From assembly GCF_019393635.1 (NCBI RefSeq), contig NC_057861.1, positions 61,816,532 to 61,880,531 of the forward strand: a stretch of DNA of 64,000 nucleotides, given 5' to 3'. Made by a program: the position numbers and the translations under genes. The DNA is from Dromiciops gliroides. Taxonomy: Eukaryota; Chordata; Mammalia; Microbiotheria; Microbiotheriidae. Numbering within the stretch: position 1 is the first letter of the stretch; every line of letters begins with the position of its first letter. The notes under the pieces were generated by a model. The model saw only the letters and a program-made list of their open reading frames with translations, did not search any database and was not told the DNA's origin. Below are positions 1 through 11,044 of this stretch, piece after piece.

Positions 1-628
1 ATAGTATTTTATTTTTTCCCAATTACACATAAAGATAGTTTTCAACATTCATTTTTTTGAGATTTTGACTTCCAAATTTTTCTCCTTTCCTCCCTTCCTT
101 CCCTCCACCCCAAGATACTGCAAGCAATCTGATATAGGTTATACAGTAGAACCATGTAAAACATATCCCCACATTAGTCATGTTGTGAAAGAAGAATCAG
201 AACAAAAGGGAAAAACCACAAGGAAGAATAACAAACCAACAAAAAAAGCGAAAATAGTATGCTTTGATGTTCATTCAGACTTCATGGTTCTTTTTCTGGA
301 TGTGGAGAACATTTTTCATCATGAGTTTTTTTGAGTTTTCTTGGATCATTGTATTTTTGAAAAGAGCTAAGTCTATCACAGTTGATCATTACACAATTTT
401 GCTGTTATTGTGTACAATGTTCTCCTGGTTCTGCTCACTTCATTCAATATAAGTTCATGTAAGTCCAGATTTTTCTGAAATATGCTTGCTCATAATTTCT
501 TATAGCACAATAGGATTCCATTACATTCATATACCACAAATTGTTCAGCCATTCCCTAATTAATGGACATCCCCTCAATTTCCAATTCTTTACCACCACA
601 AAAAGAGCCACTATAACTATTTTTGTAC
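1..628 (-). mobile_element. L1 3' end (3' UTR and ORF2 C-terminal region), inverted
   Basis: Read on the minus strand, 330-628 matches the C-terminal end of L1 ORF2 (the [11 protein letters not shown]-type region) and 1-330 matches the 3' UTR of marsupial L1. The same sequence recurs at 8180-8725, 20165-20435 and, on the plus strand, 37565-38290. It is 5'-truncated and decayed, and runs off the left edge. Confidence 0.75.
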
Positions 629-639
629 TGATTGGTTAG

Positions 640-803
640 GTTTTTTTTGGGGGGGGGGAGGGGGTTTGGTGAGGCAATTGGGGTTAAGTGACTTGCCTAG
701 GGTCACACAGCCAGTAAGTGTTAAGTGTCTGAGGCCAGATTTGAACTCAGGTCCTCCTGACTCCAGGGCCAGTGCTCTATCCACTGCACCACCTAGCTGC
801 CCC
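640..803 (-). mobile_element. tRNA-derived marsupial SINE, type A (AATTGCCTCA tail)
   Basis: Complete inverted copy with its head at 803 and a poly-T tail at the left. Flanked by a near-repeat of attgattaggttttt. The RPL17 retrocopy landed at its head. Confidence 0.93.
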
Positions 804-813
804 AATTGATTAG

Positions 814-1469
<656 letters not shown>

Positions 1470-1549
1470 CCCAATTGATTAGTTTTAATAACTTTGATTC
1501 TCTTCCTTTTTTTTTTTTGATGGTTTTTTGGGAGTAAGAAAGGGTAAAG

Positions 1550-2010
1550 ATTCAAAAAAGAAATTCAAATCACTAGGCCCAGATAAACTGCCTCCTCAAG
1601 TACTGAAATGAATAGATAATGTGATTTCTAAGCAACTATCAATGATCTTTGAAAGATTTCAGGAATGGGAGGGCAGGACTATTTAAGGGCAAATGTTCTC
1701 CAAATTTTCAAAAAAGGGAAGCAAATAGGATCCGCAGTCAATAAAACTGAGCTTGGCAAGCTTGACCTTGATTCCTGGTAAAATTCTAGAAATGTATTAT
1801 TATTTTTTTGTTTGTTTTGTTTTTTGTTGTTTTGTTTTTAGTGAGGCAATTGGGGTTAAGTGACTTGCCCAGAGTCACACAGCTAGTAAGTGTTTAGTGT
1901 CTGAGGCCAGATTTGAACTCAGGTACTCCTGACTCCAGGGCCGGTGCTTTATCCACTGCCCACCTAGCTGCCTCTAGAAATGTATTATTATAGGGATAGC
2001 TAGTTTCAAT
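1550..2010 (+). mobile_element. CR1-clade LINE remnant interrupted by a SINE
   Basis: Resembles the reverse-transcriptase region of mammalian CR1/L3 elements (a GPDKLPPQVL-like stretch near 1577). It is decayed and split by the SINE at 1804-1972. Confidence 0.5.
1804..1972 (-). mobile_element. Marsupial SINE, type A
   Basis: Inverted copy with a perfect 19-bp target duplication (tctagaaatgtattattat at 1785-1803 and 1973-1991), so it is relatively young. It interrupts a CR1-clade LINE. Confidence 0.95.
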
Positions 2011-2799
2011 TTTTGTTTTTATGCCTGTCTTCTACAGAAGAAAAAAAAAACAGATCAGAGAAATGATCATTTTCATAACATCTCCTATAGGAAAAACCAG
2101 ATTAGAGACAGACAGGGAAAACATAGTACCAGTTTATTTGTCACAAGAACAAGCAAGCAACCCCTTCCAAAGAAGGAGCTCAAAAAATCCTTCTTTCTGA
2201 AGGTATAAAGGGTTTCTTTGCTCACTGGTTCCAGGGTGTTATAAGTTTCATTAGCATGATTTAAATCAATCTAAAAAGCAAATGCTATAATAAGAATGAA
2301 TGTAATGCAAATCAATTTAACAATTTCAGTTATAACAAGAATGTAGGAAATAGCAATAAGTTTGATAGTTTGACTTAAAGGAAATACTTTAAGATTATAT
2401 GATTCCAAAAAAAGGAGTTTGGCAAGGATGAGGATGCTCAGATATTTTTACAAGATAGGGACTTATTATCCTGGGGAGAGAAGTCAGCAGATAGGGACTT
2501 ATCTTCTTCCTATGTGGGTTCAGTTTGGAGTTCAGTCAAAGGGCATTTTTCTTCTATTAATGCAAGGTTTCACAAAATCCTTTTGGATAATAAGGCAGCC
2601 CCATCAAATTCAGGTGATTCATACATTCAACAAAACACTAGTGAATGTCTTGTATAAAAAAACAAAAAAAAAACCCAAACAATGATCACAAAGAGCCAAA
2701 GGTACTCTTCATAATAGTTCAGTGACCAGGCAATAACTTAACAAATAGGGGAATGTCTATGTAATGAAATATTACTATACCATAAGATATTATATATAT

Positions 2800-3290
2800 T
2801 GTCATGGGGGAAATAGGTGGTGGAGGTCCTTAGTATAAGGGCCAAATTTAATATGGGAAGAGTTAATTGGGAAGCTAGCTGCAATATTGGGACCCAGAAA
2901 ACAACGGGGGACCTCTAGGTCCTGAGCCTCCTCTCTTCCACACTGCCCCCTCCCCAACTGTTTCTCCCAGACTGATAAGAAATGAGATTAAAAAGCCTCT
3001 TTTCAAAAAAACAAAAAAAACCAGGGTTTATTGATGAAAACAAATTTAGAAGTAAGGACAAAGAAAAGCAGGAAATACAACCTGTAAACTCTCCCACCGG
3101 ACTCCACTGCTTTGTGTTTAACTCTCTATCCTCCTGTGTGTCTGCTTTTAACTCTCTCGCCTGCCACGGTGAACTCTTTTCTCTCTCTCTTCTCTTCTCA
3201 TCTCCTCCCCCACCCCAGAATAAAAAAACCCTTCTCTCACAGGAAACCCAGGCTGACTACCCACATATCCCAAGCTAATTCGTTGGCACC
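2800..3290 (+). mobile_element. Possible retroviral LTR fossil
   Basis: Begins TGTCATGGGGG, has AATAAA at 3219-3224, and is followed near 3305 by ggcggcgcccaag, which loosely resembles a lysine-tRNA primer site. It looks like an LTR with a short leader; boundaries are uncertain. The stretch 2040-2330 just to the left may also be LTR-derived. Confidence 0.3.
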
Positions 3291-3592
3291 CCTAGGGGCG
3301 GCGCCCAAGGCCAGCTGGGGCCTTGTGTACACCCACTTCATGGAGGGAGCTTAGGCATGCCCAGGGTGGATGGAGCCATGTGGGGCACTCTGAGGCTTTC
3401 TAATTTTAGCCAAAGAAGGGATCCCCAAATCGCAATCAATTCTTACATTAGGTATTCCACTATAAAGAATCGCACTCTTGCACACAGTCCAATTAGGACT
3501 AAAATGATCTTTTATTTGGTGCTAAAGAAAGTGACCAAGAGGGAAGTCAAAGACTTCAAGGGGAGGAGATGGCTTAGAAATATACTCCTTTA

Positions 3593-3745
3593 GGGGCAGC
3601 TAGGTGGCGCAGTGGATAGAGCACCGGCCCTGGAGTCAGGAATACCTGAGTTCAAATCTGGTCTCAGACACTTAACACTTACTAGCTGTGTGACCCTGGG
3701 CAAATCACTTAACCCCAATTGCCTCACTAAAAATAAAAAAGAGAA
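3593..3745 (+). mobile_element. Marsupial SINE, type A
   Basis: Complete copy inserted in the LTR fossil. Target duplication agaaatatact at 3576-3586 and 3746-3756. Confidence 0.94.
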
Positions 3746-3835
3746 AGAAATATACTGCTCCTGGAACAGAAGGAAGGCAAAAGCTTTTATAGAGGATAGA
3801 TGAGGTGACTACTTATCAATGGAAAGTTCTTTATT

Positions 3836-3920
3836 GGGGAGTGGGAAAAGCTTGAATGAGGGGTGGGATGGGAAAAAAGCTTAAATGAGGGGTGGGGTGG
3901 GAAAAACTTGAATGAGGGGT
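3836..3920 (+). repeat. Three tandem copies of a 27-29 bp unit
   Basis: Units read gggaaaagcttgaatgaggg and variants, three times in a row. They lie in the putative U3 of the minus-strand LTR. Confidence 0.8.
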
Positions 3921-4634
3921 GGTGGTCCTGACTTTGGGGAGTTATCTCTGTCCCCAGGCAATGCTCAGGTAGTAGCCACACCTAATGGATTTATCTCCCC
4001 TTGCTTCTTAGGTCCTTTAGTTTTGCTTCTCAAGGAGAAAACTTCTGAGTAATCCTAATGTCCTAATTTATTTTATCCTAATATCCTAATTTAGCCCCAT
4101 GTAAATGTGAAGAATTCAGATCTGTTGGAGAAGGCATAAGTGAATTGAAAGTAGAAGAAGAGAACAATATTCCTTCTTCTTAGGACTTTCTTTGCTATGC
4201 CTCTCCGTCCCCTTTGTTCCCTTTCTCCCCCACCTTTCCCCCTTCCCCTTTGCTTTTCAGCCTTCTTTTATGTGTGTTGTCTTACCAAATTGTAGTAGCA
4301 GCCTGATAGCCCTGGGTCCAGTTAGGGATGCTCTGGCCCTAAGGGGGACACCATGACCATGGAGATCAACCATGAGGTTGATCAGCTTTCCAGGGTTAGT
4401 TAGAGATTACTCCTTCCTTGGAGAAGCAAAATTGTTGATTAACCAGGTTGTGGTTGGTCAAACAGATAATAAAGCAGCCACTCAGAAAGCTAGGCTCCTT
4501 GAATTTACAACATGAGTTTAGTTTGGAGCCAATCCTATTTACTATGTGATTAGGACCAGGTAGTGATAATAATCTCAAATTAAAATGTAAATTCCTTGAG
4601 GCTAAAGGCCTTTTTTTGTTTGTATTTCCTTTTG

Positions 4635-4661
<27 letters not shown>
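4635..4661 (+). repeat. (GT)n microsatellite at a SINE tail
   Basis: About 13 GT units directly at the A-tail side of the next SINE. Confidence 0.9.
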
Positions 4662-4665
<4 letters not shown>

Positions 4666-4819
4666 GGGGGGGGGGTGGCAATGAGGATTAAGTGACTTCC
4701 CCAGGGTCACACAGCTAGTTAAGTGTCAAGTGTCAAGTATCTGAGGCCAGACTTGAACTCAGGTCCTCCTGAATCCAGGGCCATGTGATACTTTATCCAC
4801 TGCACCACCTAGCTGCCCC
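4662..4819 (-). mobile_element. Marsupial SINE, type B
   Basis: Inverted copy, body 4674-4819, with a GT-rich tail at the left. The flanks share a diverged duplication (aaaggcctttt and aaaagccttttaaag). Confidence 0.9.
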
Positions 4820-4902
4820 TAAAAGCCTTTTAAAGTTTGTATTTGTATTCCCAGAATTTAGCACATGCTTGATACCTAGCAAAGGTTTAAAAGAAATACT
4901 TG

Positions 4903-5059
4903 GGGCAGCTAGATGGCGCTGTGGATAGAGCACCGGCCCTGGATTCAGGAATACCTGGGTTCAAATCCGGCCTCAGACACTTAACACTTACTAGCTGTGT
5001 GACCTTGGGCAAGTCACTTAACCCCAATTGCCTCAAAAAAAAAATCTTGAAAAAAAAAT
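4903..5059 (+). mobile_element. Marsupial SINE, type A
   Basis: Complete copy with a 14-bp duplication (aaaagaaatacttg) at 4889-4902 and 5060-5073. Confidence 0.95.
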
Positions 5060-5094
5060 AAAAGAAATACTTGTTGATTTGACTGAATAGATAT

Positions 5095-5625
5095 TATGGG
5101 GTGTTCAAGGAGGACTAGCATCTCTGGTGTGAGGGCTTGCCAAACTCTTATTAGGACAGCTCATCCACCTTTGATGTTCACATTCTCCCAGTTCTCACCT
5201 CTGGCTCCAAGAAACTACAGTGGCCACACCATGGTAAAATCATCTCAGCAGGCAAGTTAAACCAGGTTGAGAGTAACAGGCCTCAGATCTGTTGGTGAGT
5301 TAGGGGGATATCTACCCCAAACATGTGAAAACTTCCCTGCTGGAATGGGTGAATGAAAACAATTTGTTCCAATGGCCATGAAGGTGGCTGAAAGCAAGCA
5401 ATTGTGGAGGACTTAGAGTTTTGTCAGACATTGAAGATGTGAAGATGCAGTCATCCTTGGCCATTGCCAGTCATCTTGACTTTTGTCTTGCCACTGGACT
5501 TCAATGACTCTGGAAGAGAGATTGGCTAATGACTTTGTGCAACTCTGCTTCACTTAAATCCAATTCACACAAGTCAAGACATTACCCTGGGATGTCATTG
5601 GGAACAACAACAGTGATGAATTCAA
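5095..5625 (+). mobile_element. RTE-clade LINE 3' part
   Basis: Runs from gggtgttcaaggaggacta to the tcacacaagtcaagacatt stretch, which I recognise as the 3' region of the marsupial RTE LINE. Its 3' end is found again, inverted, fused to a SINE head at 44115-44417. Decayed. Confidence 0.6.
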
Positions 5626-6004
5626 TTCTGTAAATGAAATAAACACTAAAGTGTTGATGAAGTTAGATGAAGCCCAATGTTGCAATGGTCCAGCTTGGGA
5701 CCACTGGGATGTTTCTGGGATCTTGATCCCAGAAAAAAGTCCAGGAAACATACTGGCTGGTTTCTAGGAAGGATTTAATCAATTAATAAATTAGGTAGGT
5801 AGCACAGTGGATAGAGGGCTGTGCCTGAAGTCAGGAAGACATCTTCCTGCGTTTAAATCTGTTCTCAGACATTTACTGGCTGTGTGATCCTGGGTAGCTT
5901 AACTCTGTCTGCCTCAGTTTCCTCATCTGTAAAATGAGCTGGAGAAAGATATGGCAAACTAGTATCTTTTCCTTTTTTTCTTTTTGTCTAGTATCTTTCC
6001 TTTC

Positions 6005-6152
6005 TTTCTTTCTTTTTTTTAGGGCAATGATGGCTAAGTGACTTGCCCAGGGTCACATAGCTAGTAAGTGTTAAGCGTCTGAGGCTAGATTTGAACTCAG
6101 GTCCTCCTGAATCCAAGGCCTGTGCTTTATCCATTGCGCCATCTAGCTGCCC
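6005..6152 (-). mobile_element. Marsupial SINE, type B, nested in Mar1
   Basis: Inverted copy with a TTTC-rich tail, flanked by tctagtatcttt copies at about 5987 and 6154. Confidence 0.92.
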
Positions 6153-6165
6153 ATCTAGTATCTTT

Positions 6166-6318
6166 TCTTTTTCTTTTTTTTTTGTGAGGCAATTGGGGTT
6201 AAGTGACTTGCCCAGGGTCACACAGCCAGTAAGTGTTAAGTGTCTGAGACCGGATTTGAATTCAGGTCCTCCTAACTCCAGGGCTGGTGCTCTATCCACT
6301 GCACCATCTAGCTGCCCC
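6166..6318 (-). mobile_element. Marsupial SINE, type A, nested in Mar1
   Basis: Inverted copy directly beside the previous one. Flanked by tatcttttct copies at about 6157 and 6319. Confidence 0.92.
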
Positions 6319-6689
6319 ATATCTTTTCTAAGAAAATCCCAAATGAGTTCAGGAAGAGTTGGACATGACTGAAAAAAAAAAATGACTGAACAACAAAAAA
6401 AATCAATCAACAAGCATTTAGTAAACAACAGGCAGTGTGCTAGGTTGAGGGTTGGTGGTGGAATGCAAAGAAAAGCAGTCCTTGATCTCTAGGAGCTTAC
6501 ATTCTATGGGGAGACAACATGCCCATAAATAAGTACAAGATATCAAATAAGACTGCTTTTGGGGACAGTTTTGCTTAAATTTCTCTTTATTGCAAAGCAA
6601 TATTTGATTGGGCTTGGGAGACATATTGGGAAATTATTTTGATGCAAGATAAACTCTAAAAATAAAAGCTAATGGTGAGGAAAAAAGAT

Positions 6690-7310
6690 CAGGTCATGTG
6701 AGACTAACCTAATTTTCTTTTTTTTTTTTTTTTGACAAGGTTACTAGATAGGTAGATCAGGAGAATGCTGTGTATATATAGTTGTCCCAGATTTTAGTGA
6801 AGCATCTGATTGGGTGGAACAGAACACAGCCTTCCAGGTTCTTTTTCAACAAGGTGACTGTGTCTCATTCATACTTTAGAGTAATTCAAGATTCCTTGAA
6901 AGATAAAACTGAAATGATTTGGTTTAATGCTATGATCATAAACACTAATATGGAATAAAACAGGGAGATTTATTTTTGCCAAAAGAATTTGCCACTGTGA
7001 TAAAAGAGATCCATCACTGGGTCCAAGCTGAAGAGGGATTACCTGTGGATAGTGAGATGTTTCAGCTATTCTTGTTTTTGGATGAAATTGGGCTGGTGAT
7101 ATTAAGCTCCAGAACATTTGTAGAGTCTCCTGGATGAGATCTATAATCACTCCAAGTTTAGCCTGACCATTCACAGGATGAGTTATTTATTGCCAAATTA
7201 CAATTCTAACATAGAGCTTGTATGTATAATTGGATCAGGAATTAAAAGGGGACAATGAGGATCCAGAAAGTGAGCTAGATTACCTTCAGAATATATAGAA
7301 AAGGCCTATT
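6690..7310 (+). mobile_element. CR1-clade LINE remnant (RT region)
   Basis: Resembles the CR1/L3 reverse-transcriptase segment containing a DFSKAFD-like stretch near 6790. A homologous piece lies at 11045-11940. Decayed. Confidence 0.5.
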
Positions 7311-7319
7311 TTAATTTTT

Positions 7320-7457
7320 TTTTTGTGGGGCAATGAGAGTTAAATGACTTTCCCAGTGTCACACAGCTAGTGTCAAGTGTCTAATGCTGGACTTGAACTC
7401 AGGTCCTCCTGAATCCAAGCCTGGTGCTTTATCCATGGCACCACCTAGCTGCACCCC
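7320..7457 (-). mobile_element. Marsupial SINE, type B, diverged
   Basis: Inverted copy missing a few bases of the core (agctagtgtcaag form). Confidence 0.9.
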
Positions 7458-7519
7458 CAAATTTCATACTTTAGCTAAAAAAAAAACTTCACAAGTATAA
7501 AAATGGAGAAGGAAGTTTT

Positions 7520-7672
7520 TTTTGTTCCTTGTCCCCGGGGCAATGGGGGTTAAGTGACTTGCCCAAGGTCACACAGCCAGTAAGTGTCAAGTGTCTGAGG
7601 CTGGATTTGAACTCAGGTCCTCCTGAATCCAGGGCCGGTGCTTTATCTACTTCGCCACCTAGCCTCCCCCTT
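7520..7672 (-). mobile_element. Marsupial SINE, type B
   Basis: Inverted copy with a 14-bp duplication (gagaaggaagtttt) at 7506-7519 and 7673-7686. Confidence 0.94.
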
Positions 7673-7759
7673 GAGAAGGAAGTTTTAATGAACTTTAACC
7701 TCAACATGAGTCAACAAGTGGGATGTGACAATGTTAAAAGCTCAAGTATTCTTAGATTG

Positions 7760-7985
7760 CTTTGAGAGACATGGTGTCCGGCACTATGGACACGATAGTA
7801 CTGTATGTATTCTGCCTTGGTCAGACCATATCTAGAGTATTGAGTTCAGTTCCAGACACCACATTTTTATAAGGACATTGATAAATTGGAGGTGTATCCA
7901 GGAGAGTGGGATGAATATAGAAAAGGGCCCAAGATCTTGCCATGTGAAACTCAACTGAAAGAACTGGGGATCTTTATGTTTAATA
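7760..7985 (+). mobile_element. CR1-clade LINE 3' remnant
   Basis: Matches the 3' part of L3/CR1 elements (the cagaccatatctagagtatt region). Decayed. Confidence 0.5.
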
Positions 7986-8940
7986 TAAAGGTTTATTGAT
8001 GTATTTTGTTTTCACAAAACTTACAAGTGAAGGCCATCCATTATAATAATTAAAAAGAGGCAGAAGGGGTAAAAAGGTTCACAAAACTAACATGTATATC
8101 TATTATATATGCACACACACAAATATGGGAAAATATTGTGTTCTATATGAACACCCATGTCTCCACCTCTGCAAAGAAAAAGGAGGTGTTTTTTTTTCTT
8201 TGCAACAAACATTTATTTTATTTTTTCTAGTTACATGTTAAGGTAATTTTCAACATTCATTTTTATAAGATTTAGAGTTCCAAATTTTTCTCCCTCCCTC
8301 CCTCCCTTTCCTCCCCCCTCCATAAGAAAGCAACCAGGTTATATATGTACAATCCACAAGTGCTCTTTTTATCAGTTTTCTATGGGGGTGGATAGTAAGC
8401 TTCTTCATTAGTCCCTTGGGGTTGTCTTGGATGATTGCATTGCTGAGAGTAGTTAAGTCATTCACAATTGCTCATCTAACAGTACTGTTGTCACTATGCA
8501 CAATGTCCTCCCAGTTCTGCTCACTTCACTATACGTCAGTTTATGAGTCTTTCCAGGTTTTCCTGGGATCATCCTATTTGTCATTTTCTGTAGCACAATA
8601 CCATTTCACCACAATCATATACCACAGCTTCTTCAGTCATTCCTCAATTGATGGACATTCCCTTGATTCTCAATTCTTAGCCACCACAAAGAGTTGCTAT
8701 AAATATTTTTTGTACAATTTCCTCCCCTTTTTTCTTTTTTCATGATGACTATTGTTAACTGTTTCCCTTCCATTCTCTTCCCTTCCCCATGATATTTATT
8801 CTATTATCCATCTTCTTTCATCCTATCCCTCTTCAAAAGGGATTTGCTTCTGTCTGTCCCCTCCCCCAATCTGCCCTCCCTTCTTTTGCCCCTCTCTCTT
8901 TATCCCCTTCTCCTCCTATTTTCCTGCAGGGTTAGAGAGA

Positions 8941-9178
8941 CTACTCCACCCAATTGAGTGTGTATGTTATTCCCTCCTTGAGCCATTGCTGATGAGATTG
9001 ATGTCTTTGAGCCAATTCTGATGAGTGTTAGGCTCATTTACTGCCCAGATTAAATAGATTACTCCACCCAGTTGGGTGTGTGTGTGTTTTAATCACTCCT
9101 TGAGGCAACTCTGACGAGTTTAAGGTCTTTGAGCCTTTTCTGATGAGTGTAAAATTCATTTACTGCCCTGTTCATCCC
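8941..9178 (+). repeat. Two tandem copies of a ~119-bp unit inside the half-L1
   Basis: Both units run from a(c/t)tactccaccca(a/g)ttg to catttactgccc, about 8941-9059 and 9060-9178, with clear divergence between them. Confidence 0.85.
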
Positions 9179-9296
9179 CATCAATTTCCCCACTCCATAA
9201 GCCTTTTCCTGTTTCTTTCATGTAGGATTTCACCTCTGCCCTTCCCTCTCCCCCAGTGCATTCCCATCACTCCTCAATTTAACCCTAAAGATGTCA

Positions 9297-9420
9297 TCAT
9301 GGGGCAGCTAGATGATGCAGTGGACAAAGCATCCACCCTCGACCCAGGGGGATCCCAGCCAAAACCCAGCCTCAGACACAAGACAGTCACCCACTGCACG
9401 ACCCCAGGTATGTCTCCTAA
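9297..9420 (+). mobile_element. Diverged SINE-like insert
   Basis: Starts ggggcagctagatgatgcag and keeps cctcagacac and cactgcacgacccc, but the middle differs strongly from types A and B. Either an old subfamily or part of the host element. Confidence 0.55.
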
Positions 9421-9822
9421 CTCCAATGTTTTATGGTTTTCTAGGGTCTTGTATTTGAAAGTCAAATTTTCTATTCAGTTCAGGTCTTTTCATCACAAAT
9501 ACCTGAAAGTCCTCTTTTTTCATTAAAGTCCCATATTTTTCCTCTGAAAGATTATGCTCAGTTTTGCTGGGTAGGTGATTCTTGGTTGTAATCCCAATTC
9601 CTTTGCCCTCTGGAATATCATATTCCATGCCCTCTGGTCCTTTAATGTAGAAGCTGCTAGATCTTGTGCTATCCTGACTGGGGCTCCACAGTACATGAAT
9701 TCTTTCTTTTTGGCAGCTTGCAATATTTTCTCCTTGACCTGAGAGCTCTGGAATTTGGCTATAATATTCCTAGGAGTTTTCCTTTTGGGATCTCGTTCTG
9801 GAGGCAATCAGTGGATTCTTTC

Positions 9823-9975
9823 TTTCTTTTTTTTTTTTTGGTGAGGCAATTTGGGTTAAGTGACTTGCCCAGGGTCACACAGCTAGTAAGTGTCAAGTGT
9901 CTGAGGCCAGATTTCAACTCAGGTCCTCCTGAATCCAGGCCTGGTGCTCTATCCACTGCACCACCTAGCTGCCCC
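9823..9975 (-). mobile_element. Marsupial SINE inside L1 ORF1
   Basis: Inverted type A copy with a 12-bp duplication (gtggattctttc) at 9811-9822 and 9979-9990. Confidence 0.95.
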
Positions 9976-10430
9976 TTGGTGGATTCTTTCAATTTCTATT
10001 TTACCTTCTGGTTCTTGAATATCAGGGCAATTTTTCCTGACAATTTCTTGGAAGATGATGTCTAAGCTCTTTCCTTGATCATGGTTTTCCAGCAGACCAA
10101 CAATTTTCAAATTATCTCTATTGGACCTGTTTTCCAGGTCAGCAGTTTTTCCCAGAAGATATTTCACATTACCCTCTATTTTTTTATTCATTTGGATTTG
10201 CTTTATTGTGTCTTGGTTTCTCATAAAGTCACTAGCTTCCATTTGTTCAGTCCTAATTCTTAAGCATTTATTTTCATCAGGGAGTTTTTGTACCTCATTT
10301 TCCATTTGGCCAATTTGACTTTTTAAGCTGTTGACTTTTTTCTCATGTCTTTCCTGCATCACCATCATTTCTCTTTCCATTTTTTCCTCTACCTCTCTAA
10401 CACAGATACTTTCTGACACAATGTCCAGAC

Positions 10431-11040
10431 TGGAGAACTCTCACAGTAGATAGGATTAAGGAACTTGCAAATTATGTCTTTGACTCATGTGAGGAAGGTC
10501 CAGATCACCCTAAACAGAGCATTCTGGCACTGGAGATTCCTAGTCAGCCATGTGACCAGAAGCTTCTTCCATTTACTAGTCTGGGAGATAAATTAAGGGA
10601 AAGGTTAAGTAGGGGAGATTTATGATCTAATATCCAATTTTGAATCTCACATTACCAATTCCTTAGCAGTAGCAGCCCCCAGCTATCTGGGATCTCACTG
10701 GTTTATGATTCCTGAGGAAGCTCCAAACATAAATGACTCTATTAGTTATTACCAGTAGAATTGAAGATGAACAGTTATTTCTTAAAACCCAGAATCACTT
10801 CACTATTCATCCCAGATTCTTTCTTGAGGTCATCTGGAATACAAATGCCTCTCTAGTACCTGTTGTAAGTGGAGAAACACTTTCAACTGGAGAGCAAGAA
10901 ACAAGGCATTAACAAAAGACATTCTTTTCACTAACTTGTAGGCAATACCTTCCTGACTGAAAGTATCCATCATTGAACGAATGATGCAGGAAGAAGGTTG
11001 TAGCTTCTGTCCCTGATATAATCAGAAATACGGAAAGGGC
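10431..11040. other. Unassigned intergenic stretch
   Basis: No gene, RNA or recognisable young repeat. 10431-10560 may be the 5' region of the half-L1. The rest shows no pattern I can name. Confidence 0.4.
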
Positions 11041-11044
11041 AGGA

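Larger units (their letters stand above)
3381..4099 (-). mobile_element. Retroviral LTR fossil, minus orientation, with a SINE inside
   Basis: Ends TGGGGC...GCCCCA. On the minus strand it carries a TATAAAAG box (3784-3791) and an AATAAA signal (3511-3516), as expected for U3 and R. The U3 part holds about three copies of a 27-29 bp repeat (3836-3920), like enhancer repeats. About 565 bp without the SINE. No matching target duplication was seen, and the family is not identified. Confidence 0.45.
5788..6400 (+). mobile_element. Mar1-type CORE-SINE split by two later SINEs
   Basis: The left part (5788-5975) has the tRNA-like head, the core and tttcctcatctgtaaaatga. The right part (6319-6400) has the agagttggacatgactgaa tail. 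Between them are two inverted type A/B SINEs. Three to four copies of tagtatcttt mark the insertion points. Confidence 0.85.
8180..10430 (-). mobile_element. HAL1-like half-L1: ORF1, purine-rich spacer and L1 3' end, inverted
   Basis: On the minus strand, 10419 to about 9430 encodes an L1 ORF1-type protein: a coiled coil (QIGQMENEVQKL), then the RNA-binding domain (ADLENRSNRDNLKIVGLLEN, IIFQEIV, PDIQEPEGKIEIERIH), then a C-terminal domain (RDPKRKTPRNIIAKFQSS). A SINE interrupts it. Downstream, with no ORF2 body, come a 120-bp tandem repeat, a purine-rich stretch and the L1 ORF2-end/3' UTR (8725-8180). ORF1 plus 3' end without ORF2 is the HAL1 layout. A full L1 with a large deletion is the alternative. 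Confidence 0.7.

Noticed and set aside
3270-3400. CpG island or promoter of a downstream gene such as GATAD2A
   Set aside because: The GC-rich stretch is short, lies in LTR-like sequence and is not followed by recognisable exons on either strand.
8941-9178. CRISPR-like or satellite array
   Set aside because: Only two units of about 119 bp within a LINE-derived element, no spacers, and the genome is a vertebrate.
9143-10419. Host protein-coding gene with coiled coil
   Set aside because: The coiled coil plus RNA-binding order and the motif EGKIEIERIH identify it as L1 ORF1.
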